Assembly: GCA_040401595.1 (NCBI GenBank)
Contig: JBBAOE010000015.1
Span: forward strand, 1-64,000
DNA: 64,000 bases
Direction: 5' to 3'
Origin: RFPW01 sp040401595
Lineage (GTDB): Bacteria; Pseudomonadota; Gammaproteobacteria; Burkholderiales; Burkholderiaceae_E
A model generated the notes under the pieces. The model saw nothing but the letters and a program-made list of their open reading frames with translations, ran no database searches and was not told where the DNA came from. Both the position numbers and the translations under genes were made by a program. Below are positions 53,361-61,752 of the stretch, piece after piece. The stretch's first letter is position 1; the number at the start of each line of letters is the position of its first letter.

Positions 53361-55709
53361 ATGGTTAAGGTAACTTCTAAACCCGGCGGTCTTGAAATCC
53401 TGGGTGAGAGTTCCAAATCGAATAACCTGACCGATGTCTGGCAGGTCACCCATGGCGGTGTCACCTTTTTCGCGCCGTGGGTGACAATCGGGCAACTGCA
53501 GCGGACCATCAGCGCGACCGAGTTTCCCATCTCGCTCGATGGCAATGACACCATCACTGGCTCCACGGGTTCGGATCGCTTGCTTGGGGGCAAGGGTAAC
53601 GATGTTCTGAGCGGAGGCTCTGGCGACGATATTCTGGAAGGGGGCAACGGCAACGACACCTACTACGTCGATAGTGTCAATGACGGCATTATCGAGACTT
53701 CGACGAACCCACTTGAAATTGACACGGTTTATTCCTCGGTCAGTTGGGCGCTTGGAATCAATCTCGAAATCTTGACCCTGACGGGAACGGCATCGATTAA
53801 TGGGACAGGGAATCTTTATGCCAACCTGATCACGGGTAATGCAGCGGCCAATATTCTGGATGGAGCGGGCGGCACGGATACCTTGATCGGTGGCTTGGGT
53901 AATGACACGTATGTTGTCAGCAGTTTGACCGACGTCATCATAGAGACCAGCACTCTTGCCACCGAGATTGATACGGTCCAGGCGTGGATCAACTGGACGC
54001 TTGACGAAAATCTCGAAAATTTGATGCTGGCGGGCTCTGGCGATATTAACGGTGCTGGCAACGCCCTCGCTAATGTCATGAAAGGGAGTGCCGGCAGGAA
54101 TCTGCTCAATGGACTCACTGGGGATGACACTATCTGGGGCGGCCTGGGTGACGATACCTTGGTCGGCGGCGCTGGTGCAGATGTTCTGTTTGGCGGACTG
54201 GGCTCGGACCGCCTGTACGCTTCAGTCGTTGCGCCCCTCATATTGGAGGATCGGGCTGCGAATACCCTGATTGGCGGTGAAGGCAACGACTGGATGCACG
54301 GGGACGCCGGTGCGGATCGCCTCTATGGCGGGTTTTCGCAGAGCTTCATCGCCGAACTGGTGGCTGCGATCCCCAAGACCGGCGTGTCAACCCAAGTCTC
54401 GCAACAGTTTGGTGTCAGCCTCAGCCTGCTTCAGAACTGGGTGGCAACGGCAGCAGCAGCCGCGAAGGCGGGAACTGCTCCCGTGTATGCCGATGAGGGC
54501 GGTAATGACTCGATCTGGGGAGCCAGCGGCAACGATTTCATGGATGGGGGGCCCGGCTTCGATCTACTCAACGGTGGCTTGGGCGACGATACGATTTACG
54601 GTGGCCTGAACGAGGACAGGCTGGTTGGCGGCGATGGCAACGATTTTCTCGACGGTGGCGATGTTAACGACCAACTGTCGGGGGGTGCGGGAAATGACAC
54701 GCTGTTCGGTGGGAGCGGTAACGACACACTCGACGGCGATGGGGCCCCGGATTTCCCGACCCTCCTGGCTTCAGGAGACGATTTGCTGGTTGGGGGCGCT
54801 GGTGATGATCGACTGAACGGCGGCCTCGGTAACGACACACTCGTGGGCGGTGAGGGTAGCGATATTTTCTCTGCCGGCGAAGGCGATGACGTGTTCTATG
54901 GGGGCTATTCGCAGGCGTTAGCCCAGCAGGTGATGGATGCGTTGCCTGTCGGGGGCAGTTTGACCAGGCTGGCAGGCACATTTGGCGTCAGTTTGAAACT
55001 GGTGCAGTCCTGGGCGGCCACCCTGAGCGCTGCAAGGGCAAACGGGGTCGCCCCGGTTTACCTCGATGAGGCCTCCAGGGATTGGCTCTGGGGGGGTGCC
55101 GGAAATGATGAACTCCATGGTGGTGGTGGTGCGGATGTCTTGCAGGGCGGGATCGGTAACGACGTGTTGTTTGGCGATAGTGACAACGACTTTCTGGATG
55201 GCGGCGCTGGAAACGACACACTGAATGGTGGAACTGACGCAGATACCGTCGCAGGCGGGGATGGTAACGATCGCTTATCGGGGGACGATGGCAACGACAG
55301 CCTGAGTGGGGGGTCCGGTAGCGATGTCTTGGACGGTGGCAGTGGCGATGACACCGTGGTCGGGGGCTCAGGCGCCGATACGATGAGCGGGGGACTCGGA
55401 CGAGATTTGTTCAAATTCCTCGAAACTGGCGATTCCTCGACTTCACGAGATCAGATTCTGGATTTTGATCCCTTCCTCGACCGTATCGATTTGTCGGGCA
55501 TCGACGCGCACTCTCAAACGGCCGGTAACGGAATCTTTTTGTTAATTGGTAGTCGGCCCTTCTCAACCTCCTCAGCTGGGCAATTGCGGTTCGAGCCCGG
55601 TGCGAGCGGGCTGATGTTGCAGGCCGATGTCAACGGCGACGGGATCTCCGATTTTCAAATCGAATTGGTCGGTGTTTCCACGATTGGTGCTGGGAGTTTG
55701 ATTTTGTAG
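53361..55709 (+). CDS. RTX calcium-binding-repeat protein with two helix-turn-helix-like inserts
   Basis: 782 residues, no Sec signal. Many glycine-rich nonapeptides (GGxGxDxLx), e.g. LLGGKGNDVLSGGSGDDILE. The C-terminal domain resembles the serralysin-type RTX end (QILDFDPFLDRIDLSGIDA), as used for type I secretion. Residues about 60-270 include the NYVVSSLTDVIIE-type repeats common in large RTX proteins. Two 71-residue modules (residues 322-392 and 513-583) break the nonapeptide arrays and contain FGVSLSLLQNW / FGVSLKLVQSW. No recognisable enzymatic domain and no transporter nearby. Role unknown; extracellular calcium-folded protein is inferred. Confidence 0.88.
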   Translation: MVKVTSKPGGLEILGESSKSNNLTDVWQVTHGGVTFFAPWVTIGQLQRTISATEFPISLDGNDTITGSTGSDRLLGGKGNDVLSGGSGDDILEGGNGNDTYYVDSVNDGIIETSTNPLEIDTVYSSVSWALGINLEILTLTGTASINGTGNLYANLITGNAAANILDGAGGTDTLIGGLGNDTYVVSSLTDVIIETSTLATEIDTVQAWINWTLDENLENLMLAGSGDINGAGNALANVMKGSAGRNLLNGLTGDDTIWGGLGDDTLVGGAGADVLFGGLGSDRLYASVVAPLILEDRAANTLIGGEGNDWMHGDAGADRLYGGFSQSFIAELVAAIPKTGVSTQVSQQFGVSLSLLQNWVATAAAAAKAGTAPVYADEGGNDSIWGASGNDFMDGGPGFDLLNGGLGDDTIYGGLNEDRLVGGDGNDFLDGGDVNDQLSGGAGNDTLFGGSGNDTLDGDGAPDFPTLLASGDDLLVGGAGDDRLNGGLGNDTLVGGEGSDIFSAGEGDDVFYGGYSQALAQQVMDALPVGGSLTRLAGTFGVSLKLVQSWAATLSAARANGVAPVYLDEASRDWLWGGAGNDELHGGGGADVLQGGIGNDVLFGDSDNDFLDGGAGNDTLNGGTDADTVAGGDGNDRLSGDDGNDSLSGGSGSDVLDGGSGDDTVVGGSGADTMSGGLGRDLFKFLETGDSSTSRDQILDFDPFLDRIDLSGIDAHSQTAGNGIFLLIGSRPFSTSSAGQLRFEPGASGLMLQADVNGDGISDFQIELVGVSTIGAGSLIL
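54324..54536 (+). repeat. RTX insert module, copy 1 (71 residues)
   Basis: From YGGFSQSFIAELVAAIPKTG to IWGASGND. By hand alignment without gaps it matches copy 2 at 34 of 71 positions. The middle (VSTQVSQQFGVSLSLLQNW) has the residue pattern of a helix-turn-helix. It begins and ends on RTX-type glycine motifs. Confidence 0.7.
54897..55109 (+). repeat. RTX insert module, copy 2 (71 residues)
   Basis: From YGGYSQALAQQVMDALPVGG to LWGGAGND, same length and frame as copy 1, 573 bases downstream. The central GSLTRLAGTFGVSLKLVQSW again resembles a helix-turn-helix. The shared ending APVYxDE is conserved in both. Confidence 0.7.
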
Positions 55710-55746
55710 CGGCTGTCGAACGGCGGAATCCGATGTTGGGAATCGC

Positions 55747-56835
55747 GTGACGCTCACCGAACTCAAGTACATCGTCGCCGTGGCTCGCGAGCGCCACTTC
55801 GGTCGTGCCGCGCAGGCCTGCTCGGTCAGCCAGCCCACCTTGTCGGTGGCGGTTCGCAAACTTGAAGAAGAGCTCGGCGTTCAACTGTTCGAGCGCGGTC
55901 CAGCGGAAGTGTCACTGACCCGTGCCGGTACCGACGTGGTTGAACAGGCGCAGCGCGTTCTCGATCAGGCGCAACAAATTCCGGAGCTGGCGGCGCGGGG
56001 AACGGATCCCTTGGCCGGGCCATTGCGCGTCGGGATCATCCCAACGGTTGGGCCCTACCTGTTGCCGACTCTGGTGCCGCGAGTGATCTCGGATTTCCCC
56101 CAGATGCCGCTCCTTCTGCGGGAGGATCTCGCCGAAAAATTGATCGAACAGCTCCGGCAAGGTGACCTGGATGTGGCGATTCTGGCCGAGCCCCTGGACC
56201 TCCAAGGCGTGATGACGCATGTGCTTTATGAAGAACCTTTCGTCGTCGCCGTGCCGACCCGTCATTCCTGGGCGCAGCGCAGTGAGATCGCAGTGCCCGA
56301 GTTGCAGGATCAGACGATATTGCTACTGGACAACGGACATTGTTTGCGGGACCAGGTCCTGAGGCTATGCCCGGAACTGCGTTGCTTCTCGCAGATCAGT
56401 GGTGGGATGCGCCAGGGTTTCGGAGGCAGTTCGCTCGAGATCATCCGATACATGGTGGCCGCCGGTGTCGGCATCACGGTGTTGCCTGCGACAGCGACGT
56501 CCCTAACTCAGCCGACACGGCAAGCCAGCCCGGCGGCGAATGGCGGGACCTCTTCCGCAGTAAACGTTGGGACGACGCCTGCGCCCCATGGCGGGTTAAC
56601 GCTGACGACCAGCGGCGCAATGGTGCCCGCGGGCGATGTCGGGATCATGCCGGTGACGGATCGGCTGGTGGCGTATATCCCGTTTGCTGCGCCAATACCT
56701 TTGCGCCGGGTGTTTCTGGCCTGGCGCAGCAGTTTTGGGCGCATCGCGGCGGTCGAGGCGATTCGCGCCGCTGTGCTCGCGAGCGATCTGCCGGGTGTGG
56801 TCAAATCGTCGAACCTGACGTCGATGTCGCCCTGA
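55747..56835 (+). CDS. oxyR: Hydrogen-peroxide-sensing LysR regulator OxyR
   Basis: N-terminal winged helix (FGRAAQACSVSQPTLSVAVR) and a LysR effector domain with both redox Cys: C199 in LLDNGHCLRDQ and C208 in LRLCPELRC, the OxyR disulfide pair. A further Cys (C213) lies nearby. It is 362 residues instead of about 305-315: a ~50-residue Thr/Gly/Ala/Pro-rich insert lies at about 253-305, between the conserved VGITVLPATA and LVAYIPF strands. GTG start at 55747, 37 bases after the RTX gene; the recG-oxyR neighbourhood, interrupted here by the RTX gene, is known in Burkholderiales. Confidence 0.92.
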   Translation: MTLTELKYIVAVARERHFGRAAQACSVSQPTLSVAVRKLEEELGVQLFERGPAEVSLTRAGTDVVEQAQRVLDQAQQIPELAARGTDPLAGPLRVGIIPTVGPYLLPTLVPRVISDFPQMPLLLREDLAEKLIEQLRQGDLDVAILAEPLDLQGVMTHVLYEEPFVVAVPTRHSWAQRSEIAVPELQDQTILLLDNGHCLRDQVLRLCPELRCFSQISGGMRQGFGGSSLEIIRYMVAAGVGITVLPATATSLTQPTRQASPAANGGTSSAVNVGTTPAPHGGLTLTTSGAMVPAGDVGIMPVTDRLVAYIPFAAPIPLRRVFLAWRSSFGRIAAVEAIRAAVLASDLPGVVKSSNLTSMSP

Positions 56836-56849
56836 AACATGACGAGTCC

Positions 56850-57755
56850 ATGAACGATTTCCCAACGATCGAAGACGCCATCGGCCGGACGCCGCTGGTA
56901 CGACTGCAGCGTCTGCCCGGCGAGTCGAATAACCGCCGCCACAATGTCATTCTCGGCAAGCTTGAGGGGGATAACCCTGCAGGCTCGGTCAAAGATCGGC
57001 CAGCGATGTCGATGATCGCGCGGGCGGAGGCCCGTGGCGAGATTCGCCCTGGCGACACCCTGATCGAGGCAACCAGTGGCAATACCGGAATCGCGCTGGC
57101 GATGGCAGCCGCGATCCGCGGGTATCGCATGGTTCTGATCATGCCCGATAACCTGTCGGTCGAACGGCGTCAGGCCATGCGAGCCTACGGCGCCGAACTG
57201 ATTCTGGTGACGCGTCAACAAGGCATGGAATACGCGCGCGACCTGGCATTAGCGATGCAGTCGCGCGGTGAGGGGCGGGTGCTGGATCAATTCGCCAATG
57301 ACGACAATTGGCTTGCGCACTATGAGGCAACCGGTCCTGAGATCTGGCGCGATACGGGTGGGCGCGTGACCCATTTCGTGTCAGCCATGGGGACGACTGG
57401 CACCATCACCGGCGTTTCCCGCTATCTCAAGGAAGTTCAACCCCAGATTGAAATCGTGGGCGCTCAACCGACCGACGGATCGTCGATTCCGGGCATTCGG
57501 AAGTGGCCACCGGCCTACGTCCCGTCAATTCGACGCCATGCCCTGATTGATCGGATCGAGGAAGTTTCTCAGAACGACGCCGAATCGATGGCGCGTCAAT
57601 TGGCCCAGGTCGAGGGGATTTTCTGCGGCCCCTCAGCCGCCGGTGCCTGCTGTATCGCGCTTCGCGTGGCCGAGACGGTCGAGAACGCGACCATTGTGTT
57701 CATTGTCTGTGATCGCGGGGATCGTTACCTTTCGACCGGATTGTTCCCGGATTGA
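56850..57755 (+). CDS. cysM: Cysteine synthase B, CysM
   Basis: 301 residues of PLP-dependent O-acetylserine sulfhydrylase. PLP Lys48 in NPAGSVKDRPA, the phosphate-binding EATSGNTGIALA loop and the GTTGTITGVSRYL loop are present; the segment GPSAAG follows. Length and RPAMSMI favour CysM over CysK. ATG at 56850 lies 14 bases after the oxyR stop; the frame is open further upstream inside oxyR, but that reading is a shadow. The last 56 bases overlap mltB on the other strand. Confidence 0.92.
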   Translation: MNDFPTIEDAIGRTPLVRLQRLPGESNNRRHNVILGKLEGDNPAGSVKDRPAMSMIARAEARGEIRPGDTLIEATSGNTGIALAMAAAIRGYRMVLIMPDNLSVERRQAMRAYGAELILVTRQQGMEYARDLALAMQSRGEGRVLDQFANDDNWLAHYEATGPEIWRDTGGRVTHFVSAMGTTGTITGVSRYLKEVQPQIEIVGAQPTDGSSIPGIRKWPPAYVPSIRRHALIDRIEEVSQNDAESMARQLAQVEGIFCGPSAAGACCIALRVAETVENATIVFIVCDRGDRYLSTGLFPD

Positions 57756-59037
57756 CCGGGGATTTCGGCTGAGATTTGACCTGGGCTTTGACCTGGGGTT
57801 TGGCTTGGGGCTTTAATGCCTCTGCGTGCGAGGGTCTAGGCTTGGACTGAAGGCTCTGCTTGAGGCCCGACTTGCGTGCTGACGTCAGCTCGGGTTTGAG
57901 GCCTGGCTGGGCACCCGACCCGAGTCCCGATTGGGGCGCGGATTTGAGGCCTGCCTCACGCGCTTGACGCAGCGCGCTGGCGAACTCCAGAACGGCCATC
58001 GCGTAGTAGCGTGAACGGTTGTAACGCGTCACGACCCAGAAGTTCTTGCCCACTAGGCGAAACATCGAAGGCGCATCGCCATTTTGAAATTCCACCAGGG
58101 CCAGCAGGCTGTCGGGGGGAATCGGCTCAGCGCTGTCTGCGCCTTGCGAGGCCAGCTGTGCTGGCAAAAAACGCAGTTCGATGCCGTCTCTGGTCAAGCC
58201 CGCAATATCTGCGGTCGGGCTCAATCGGACTTCCCAGGTACTGCCTGCACCGGGCTGCCAGCCATGTCCGACCAGGAAGTTGGCAACGCTTCCAATCGCA
58301 TCGACCGCACTGGCTCGCAGGTCGAGTCGCCCGCTCTCATCGAAGTCGACCGCCCACCGCCGAATGCTTGAGGGCATGAATTGCGGCAGGCCGATTGCAC
58401 CGGCGTAGGATCCACGAGGCTCCAGCGGGTCAATTCCCGCTTCGCGAGTCCAGAGCAGAAAGGCTTCGAGTTCGTCTCGATAGAGCTCGGGGCGGCGCCC
58501 GTCGACGAAGGCCAGCGTCAGCAGCACGTCCAAGATCCGAAATTGACCGGTGTTGCGTCCGTAAATGGTCTCAACGCCAATGACCGCGGCGATGACTTCG
58601 GCTGGTACGCCGTATTGGCGCTCGGCGCGGGCCAGCGCAGTCGCGTTTTCGCGCCAGAAATCCAGTCCATGGCGAAGCCGGATCGGTTCGATAAACCGAC
58701 TTCGGTACGCGTTCCAGGACGGCGTCATGCCGGGCGGGGTCGGTGCACTCAAGCGGATCGCAGCATCACTGCGCTGGGCTTTGGACAGCAGTCGTTCGAG
58801 CGCATCGGCATCGAATCCGTGGCGTTGGGCCATCGACTGGATAAAACCGCGAAGGGCGTCTTGCTGGACGAATGCTGCGAGCGGGTCAACGATGGCCTGC
58901 GTGGTCGGGCTGACCGAGGAAGCCCCAGCGGCAGAGCCCGTGGCCACCAGGGGGGCTGCGATCACGGGTCCAACTGCCGTTGCCAGCATGAGCGTCCGGA
59001 AAATTACTGAAATCAAAAAGCACGCACCTGAAATCAT
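57700..59037 (-). CDS. mltB: Lytic murein transglycosylase B, MltB
   Basis: 445 residues with a signal peptide (LISVIFRTLMLATAVGPVIA). The catalytic Glu is in VIGVETIYGRNTG, with AIGLPQFMPSSIRRWAVD and GSVANFLVGHGW also present. There is no lipobox, so it is probably soluble like the SltB/MltB-2 type. The last ~95 residues (LKSAPQSGLGSGAQPG, KPQAKPQVKAQVKSQPK) are Lys/Pro/Gln/Ser low-complexity and beyond the usual fold; this tail is what overlaps cysM. Start ATG 59037 preferred to the GTG one codon before. Confidence 0.9.
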   Translation of the reverse strand: MISGACFLISVIFRTLMLATAVGPVIAAPLVATGSAAGASSVSPTTQAIVDPLAAFVQQDALRGFIQSMAQRHGFDADALERLLSKAQRSDAAIRLSAPTPPGMTPSWNAYRSRFIEPIRLRHGLDFWRENATALARAERQYGVPAEVIAAVIGVETIYGRNTGQFRILDVLLTLAFVDGRRPELYRDELEAFLLWTREAGIDPLEPRGSYAGAIGLPQFMPSSIRRWAVDFDESGRLDLRASAVDAIGSVANFLVGHGWQPGAGSTWEVRLSPTADIAGLTRDGIELRFLPAQLASQGADSAEPIPPDSLLALVEFQNGDAPSMFRLVGKNFWVVTRYNRSRYYAMAVLEFASALRQAREAGLKSAPQSGLGSGAQPGLKPELTSARKSGLKQSLQSKPRPSHAEALKPQAKPQVKAQVKSQPKSPVNPGTIRSKGNDPRDHRQ

Positions 59038-59095
59038 CACAATCCGTTACTCGACCTGCCTGCGCGGAGGGTGCGCGGGAGTGTACCCTTGGACC

Positions 59096-60022
59096 ATGCA
59101 AACGGCTTACATCACTGACCCGGCGTGCCGCAAACACGAGATGATGGCAGGGCATCCCGAGGCCCCAGGCCGTCTGGACGCCATCCAGGATCGCTTGTTG
59201 ATCTCAGGCGTTCTCGATGCCATCGCTGTCATCGATCACGCGCCGTGCGCAACGCGCGAAGATCTTCTGGCGGTGCACACGGCCGAGCATATCGACTCGA
59301 TGATGGCGCGCCTACCCTCCGAAGGCTACGTCGCGTTTGATGCAGACACGATGGCTAATCGATATACCGGCGAAGCCGTTCTGAGGGCTGCCGGTGCGGC
59401 GGTTCAGGCGACTGAGATGGTGCTGGCGGGCGAGGTACAGAATGCGTTTTGTGCCATTCGCCCCCCCGGCCATCATGCGACTCGCGAAGCCGTCATGGGA
59501 TTCTGTTTTGTCAACAACGTCGCCGTCGCCGCCCAGGTGGCTCTTGGCCGCGGCGGGTTGGAGCGGGTAGCGATCGCAGATTTCGATGTCCATCACGGCA
59601 ATGGCACCGAGGACATTTTTGCCGACGATGATCGCGTCCTGATGGTGGGGATTTTTCAGCATCCGCTTTATCCCTTTAGCGGCGAGCAGCCTCTGGGCGA
59701 GAACATCGTCTGCGTGCCGCTGCCCGCCGGTGCGGACGGGGTCGCCTTTCGGGCAGCGGTCACCGACGTCTGGCTTCCCGCGCTCGAAGCCTTTCGGCCG
59801 CAGATGGTGTTTATCTCGGCTGGTTTTGACGCCCACCAGGAGGACCCGCTGGGGGGCTTGAGATTGCGTGCCGAAGACTATCGTTGGGTGACGGAGCGGC
59901 TGCTCGAGGTCGCGCAACGGCACGCCGCTGGGCGCGTGGTCAGCGTGCTTGAAGGCGGGTATGACGAGCCGGCACTGGCGCGTTGCGTCGAGGTCCACCT
60001 GCGGGCAATGGCCGGCATCTGA
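59096..60022 (+). CDS. Histone deacetylase family amidohydrolase
   Basis: 308 residues of the HDAC/AcuC/aminohydrolase fold. Zn-binding and catalytic segments: RPPGHHA (122-128), GFCFVNNVAVAA, DFDVHHGNGT (162-171), and SAGFDAHQEDPLG. Bacterial members deacetylate small molecules such as acetylpolyamines or act on acetyl-lysine; substrate unknown. ATG at 59096 was chosen because upstream codons lack homology and lie over mltB. Followed by the enoyl-CoA hydratase 10 bases on. Confidence 0.9.
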   Translation: MQTAYITDPACRKHEMMAGHPEAPGRLDAIQDRLLISGVLDAIAVIDHAPCATREDLLAVHTAEHIDSMMARLPSEGYVAFDADTMANRYTGEAVLRAAGAAVQATEMVLAGEVQNAFCAIRPPGHHATREAVMGFCFVNNVAVAAQVALGRGGLERVAIADFDVHHGNGTEDIFADDDRVLMVGIFQHPLYPFSGEQPLGENIVCVPLPAGADGVAFRAAVTDVWLPALEAFRPQMVFISAGFDAHQEDPLGGLRLRAEDYRWVTERLLEVAQRHAAGRVVSVLEGGYDEPALARCVEVHLRAMAGI

Positions 60023-60032
60023 AGGGGGAAAC

Positions 60033-60842
60033 ATGGCAGATTCAGTGTCTGGGGGCGATGATGCCCTGGTTCTGGTCGATCGCATGGGGGCCATTGCGCG
60101 GCTGACCCTAAATCGCCCTGAACAGTTCAATGCGTTGACTGGTGACATGATCGGACGGCTCGAGGGCGTATTGCGAGGCCTCGGCGCCGATCCGTCGGTT
60201 CGCGTCATCGTGCTGGCAGCGGCCGGGCGGGCTTTTTGCGCCGGCCATGACCTGCGCGATGTGCAGCAGACCGCTGCGGCAGGTGGGCAGGTGGCGGCTG
60301 CAGCACTTTTTGCGCGCTGCAGCCGGATGATGCAGACCATCCAGACCATCCCGCAGCCGGTGATTGCCCGGGTCCACGGGGTCGCGACGGCTGCGGGCTG
60401 CCAGCTGGTTGCCATGTGCGATCTGGCGGTGGCTTCCTCAGACGCCCGATTTGCCGTCTCCGGGATCAACCTGGGCCTGTTCTGCGCGACGCCGGGTGTC
60501 GCATTGTCGCGCAACATGTCGCGCAAGCAGGCGTTTGAGATGTTGGTGACGGGCGAATTCATCGACGCATCGACCGCGCTCGAGCGAGGTCTGATCAACA
60601 GGGTTGTCGCCATGGATTCGCTGGATCACGAGATTGCATCCCTGGCGGCGACAATTTGCGCAAAACCCGCGCATGCCATCGGAATGGGCAAGCAGCTCTT
60701 TTATCGGCAACTGGAAATGGGAATCGCTGGCGCCTACCAGTTGGCTGGACACACGATGGCTTGCAACTTGGTCTCTGAGCCGACGCGGGAAGGAATTGAG
60801 GCATTTCTGGAAAAACGCCCACCCCGCTGGATCGCTCCATGA
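60033..60842 (+). CDS. Enoyl-CoA hydratase/isomerase family protein
   Basis: 269 residues of the crotonase fold. Oxyanion-hole segments AFCAGHDLRDV and HGVATAAGCQLVAMCDLAVA are present. The usual catalytic Glu positions are not both evident (GINLGLFCATPG instead of PExxLG), which fits the ECHDC3-like group where activity is unproven. ATG at 60033 with GAAGGGGGA upstream. Between the deacetylase and etfB. Confidence 0.87.
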   Translation: MADSVSGGDDALVLVDRMGAIARLTLNRPEQFNALTGDMIGRLEGVLRGLGADPSVRVIVLAAAGRAFCAGHDLRDVQQTAAAGGQVAAAALFARCSRMMQTIQTIPQPVIARVHGVATAAGCQLVAMCDLAVASSDARFAVSGINLGLFCATPGVALSRNMSRKQAFEMLVTGEFIDASTALERGLINRVVAMDSLDHEIASLAATICAKPAHAIGMGKQLFYRQLEMGIAGAYQLAGHTMACNLVSEPTREGIEAFLEKRPPRWIAP

Positions 60843-60873
60843 ACGGAGCGCCATGAGCGGACGGCCCTGACCT

Positions 60874-60879
60874 TATAAT
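60874..60879 (+). promoter_or_regulatory. Candidate -10 element upstream of etfB
   Basis: A perfect TATAAT lies 43 bases before the etfB ATG, in the 80-base gap after the hydratase. No convincing -35 sits 16-18 bases upstream, so an activator or a weak promoter would be needed. Confidence 0.3.
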
Positions 60880-60922
60880 CTCAGGCTGAACGATTGAACA
60901 TCTGCTGCAGGAGCGTCGATTG

Positions 60923-61678
60923 ATGAAGATTCTGGTCCCGGTTAAGCGGGTAGTCGATTACAACGTGAAAGTCCGGGTCAAGAGTGATCAGACCGGGGTG
61001 GATATCGCGAACGTCAAGATGTCGATGAACCCGTTCGACGAGATTGCCGTCGAAGAAGCCGTTCGGCTGAAAGAAAAGGGCGTCGCAACCGAAATTGTGG
61101 TGGTCTCATGCGGGACGACGGCCTGCCAGGAAACGCTGCGCACGGCACTCGCACTCGGTGCTGATCGCGCCATTCTGGTCGATACGGGTGAGGTTGATCT
61201 GCAGCCGCTCGCGGTGGCCCACCTGCTGAACGCTCTTGTCGCCCGCGAACTTCCCCAACTGGTGATTCTCGGCAAACAGGCGATCGATGACGACGCCAAT
61301 CAGACCGGTCAAATGCTGGCTGCGCTTGCCGCGATGCCCCAAGCGACCTTTGCTTCAAAGGTCGAAGTGCAAGGCTCAGAAGTGATCGTGACGCGGGAAG
61401 TCGATGGCGGGCTCGAGACCCTGGCGCTAACCATGCCCGCTGTGGTGACCACAGACCTGCGTCTCAATGAGCCGCGCTATGTGACCCTGCCGAACATCAT
61501 GAAAGCGAAAAAGAAGCCGCTGGATATCGTCAAACCGGTCGATCTGGGCGTGGATCCATCGCCCCGACTGAAGACGTTGAAGGTGGTCGAGCCGAAGTCG
61601 CGCTCGGCCGGCATCCAGGTTCCCGACGTCAGTACGCTGGTCGACAAACTTCGGAACGAAGCGAAAGTCGTCACCTGA
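60923..61678 (+). CDS. etfB: Electron transfer flavoprotein beta subunit
   Basis: 251 residues. The family N-terminus MKILVPVKRVVDYNVKVRVK, the signature VDGGLETLALTMPAVVTTDL, and the C-terminal LRNEAKVV are present. EtfB binds AMP and, with EtfA, carries electrons from acyl-CoA dehydrogenases to ETF-ubiquinone oxidoreductase. ATG at 60923 has CAGGAGCG upstream; the TTG one codon earlier is unlikely. Confidence 0.95.
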   Translation: MKILVPVKRVVDYNVKVRVKSDQTGVDIANVKMSMNPFDEIAVEEAVRLKEKGVATEIVVVSCGTTACQETLRTALALGADRAILVDTGEVDLQPLAVAHLLNALVARELPQLVILGKQAIDDDANQTGQMLAALAAMPQATFASKVEVQGSEVIVTREVDGGLETLALTMPAVVTTDLRLNEPRYVTLPNIMKAKKKPLDIVKPVDLGVDPSPRLKTLKVVEPKSRSAGIQVPDVSTLVDKLRNEAKVVT

Positions 61679-61752
61679 GGGGGCGCCAGGTGATCGCCTG
61701 CTGGATGCGTCGCTGGGCGCCGAGCCCGTTCTCCCCTGTTTAAGGATTTTTC

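Noticed and set aside
56340..56849. Extending cysM upstream into oxyR
   Set aside because: The extra residues are shadow translation of oxyR; homology begins at MNDFPTIEDAIGRTPL from the ATG at 56850.
58565..59095. Extending the deacetylase gene upstream
   Set aside because: The upstream part is antisense to mltB and has no resemblance to the HDAC fold.
61671..61693. TCACCT/AGGTGA inverted repeat at the etfB stop as a terminator
   Set aside because: Loop of 11 bases, no T-run, and etfA follows on the same strand as an obligate partner.
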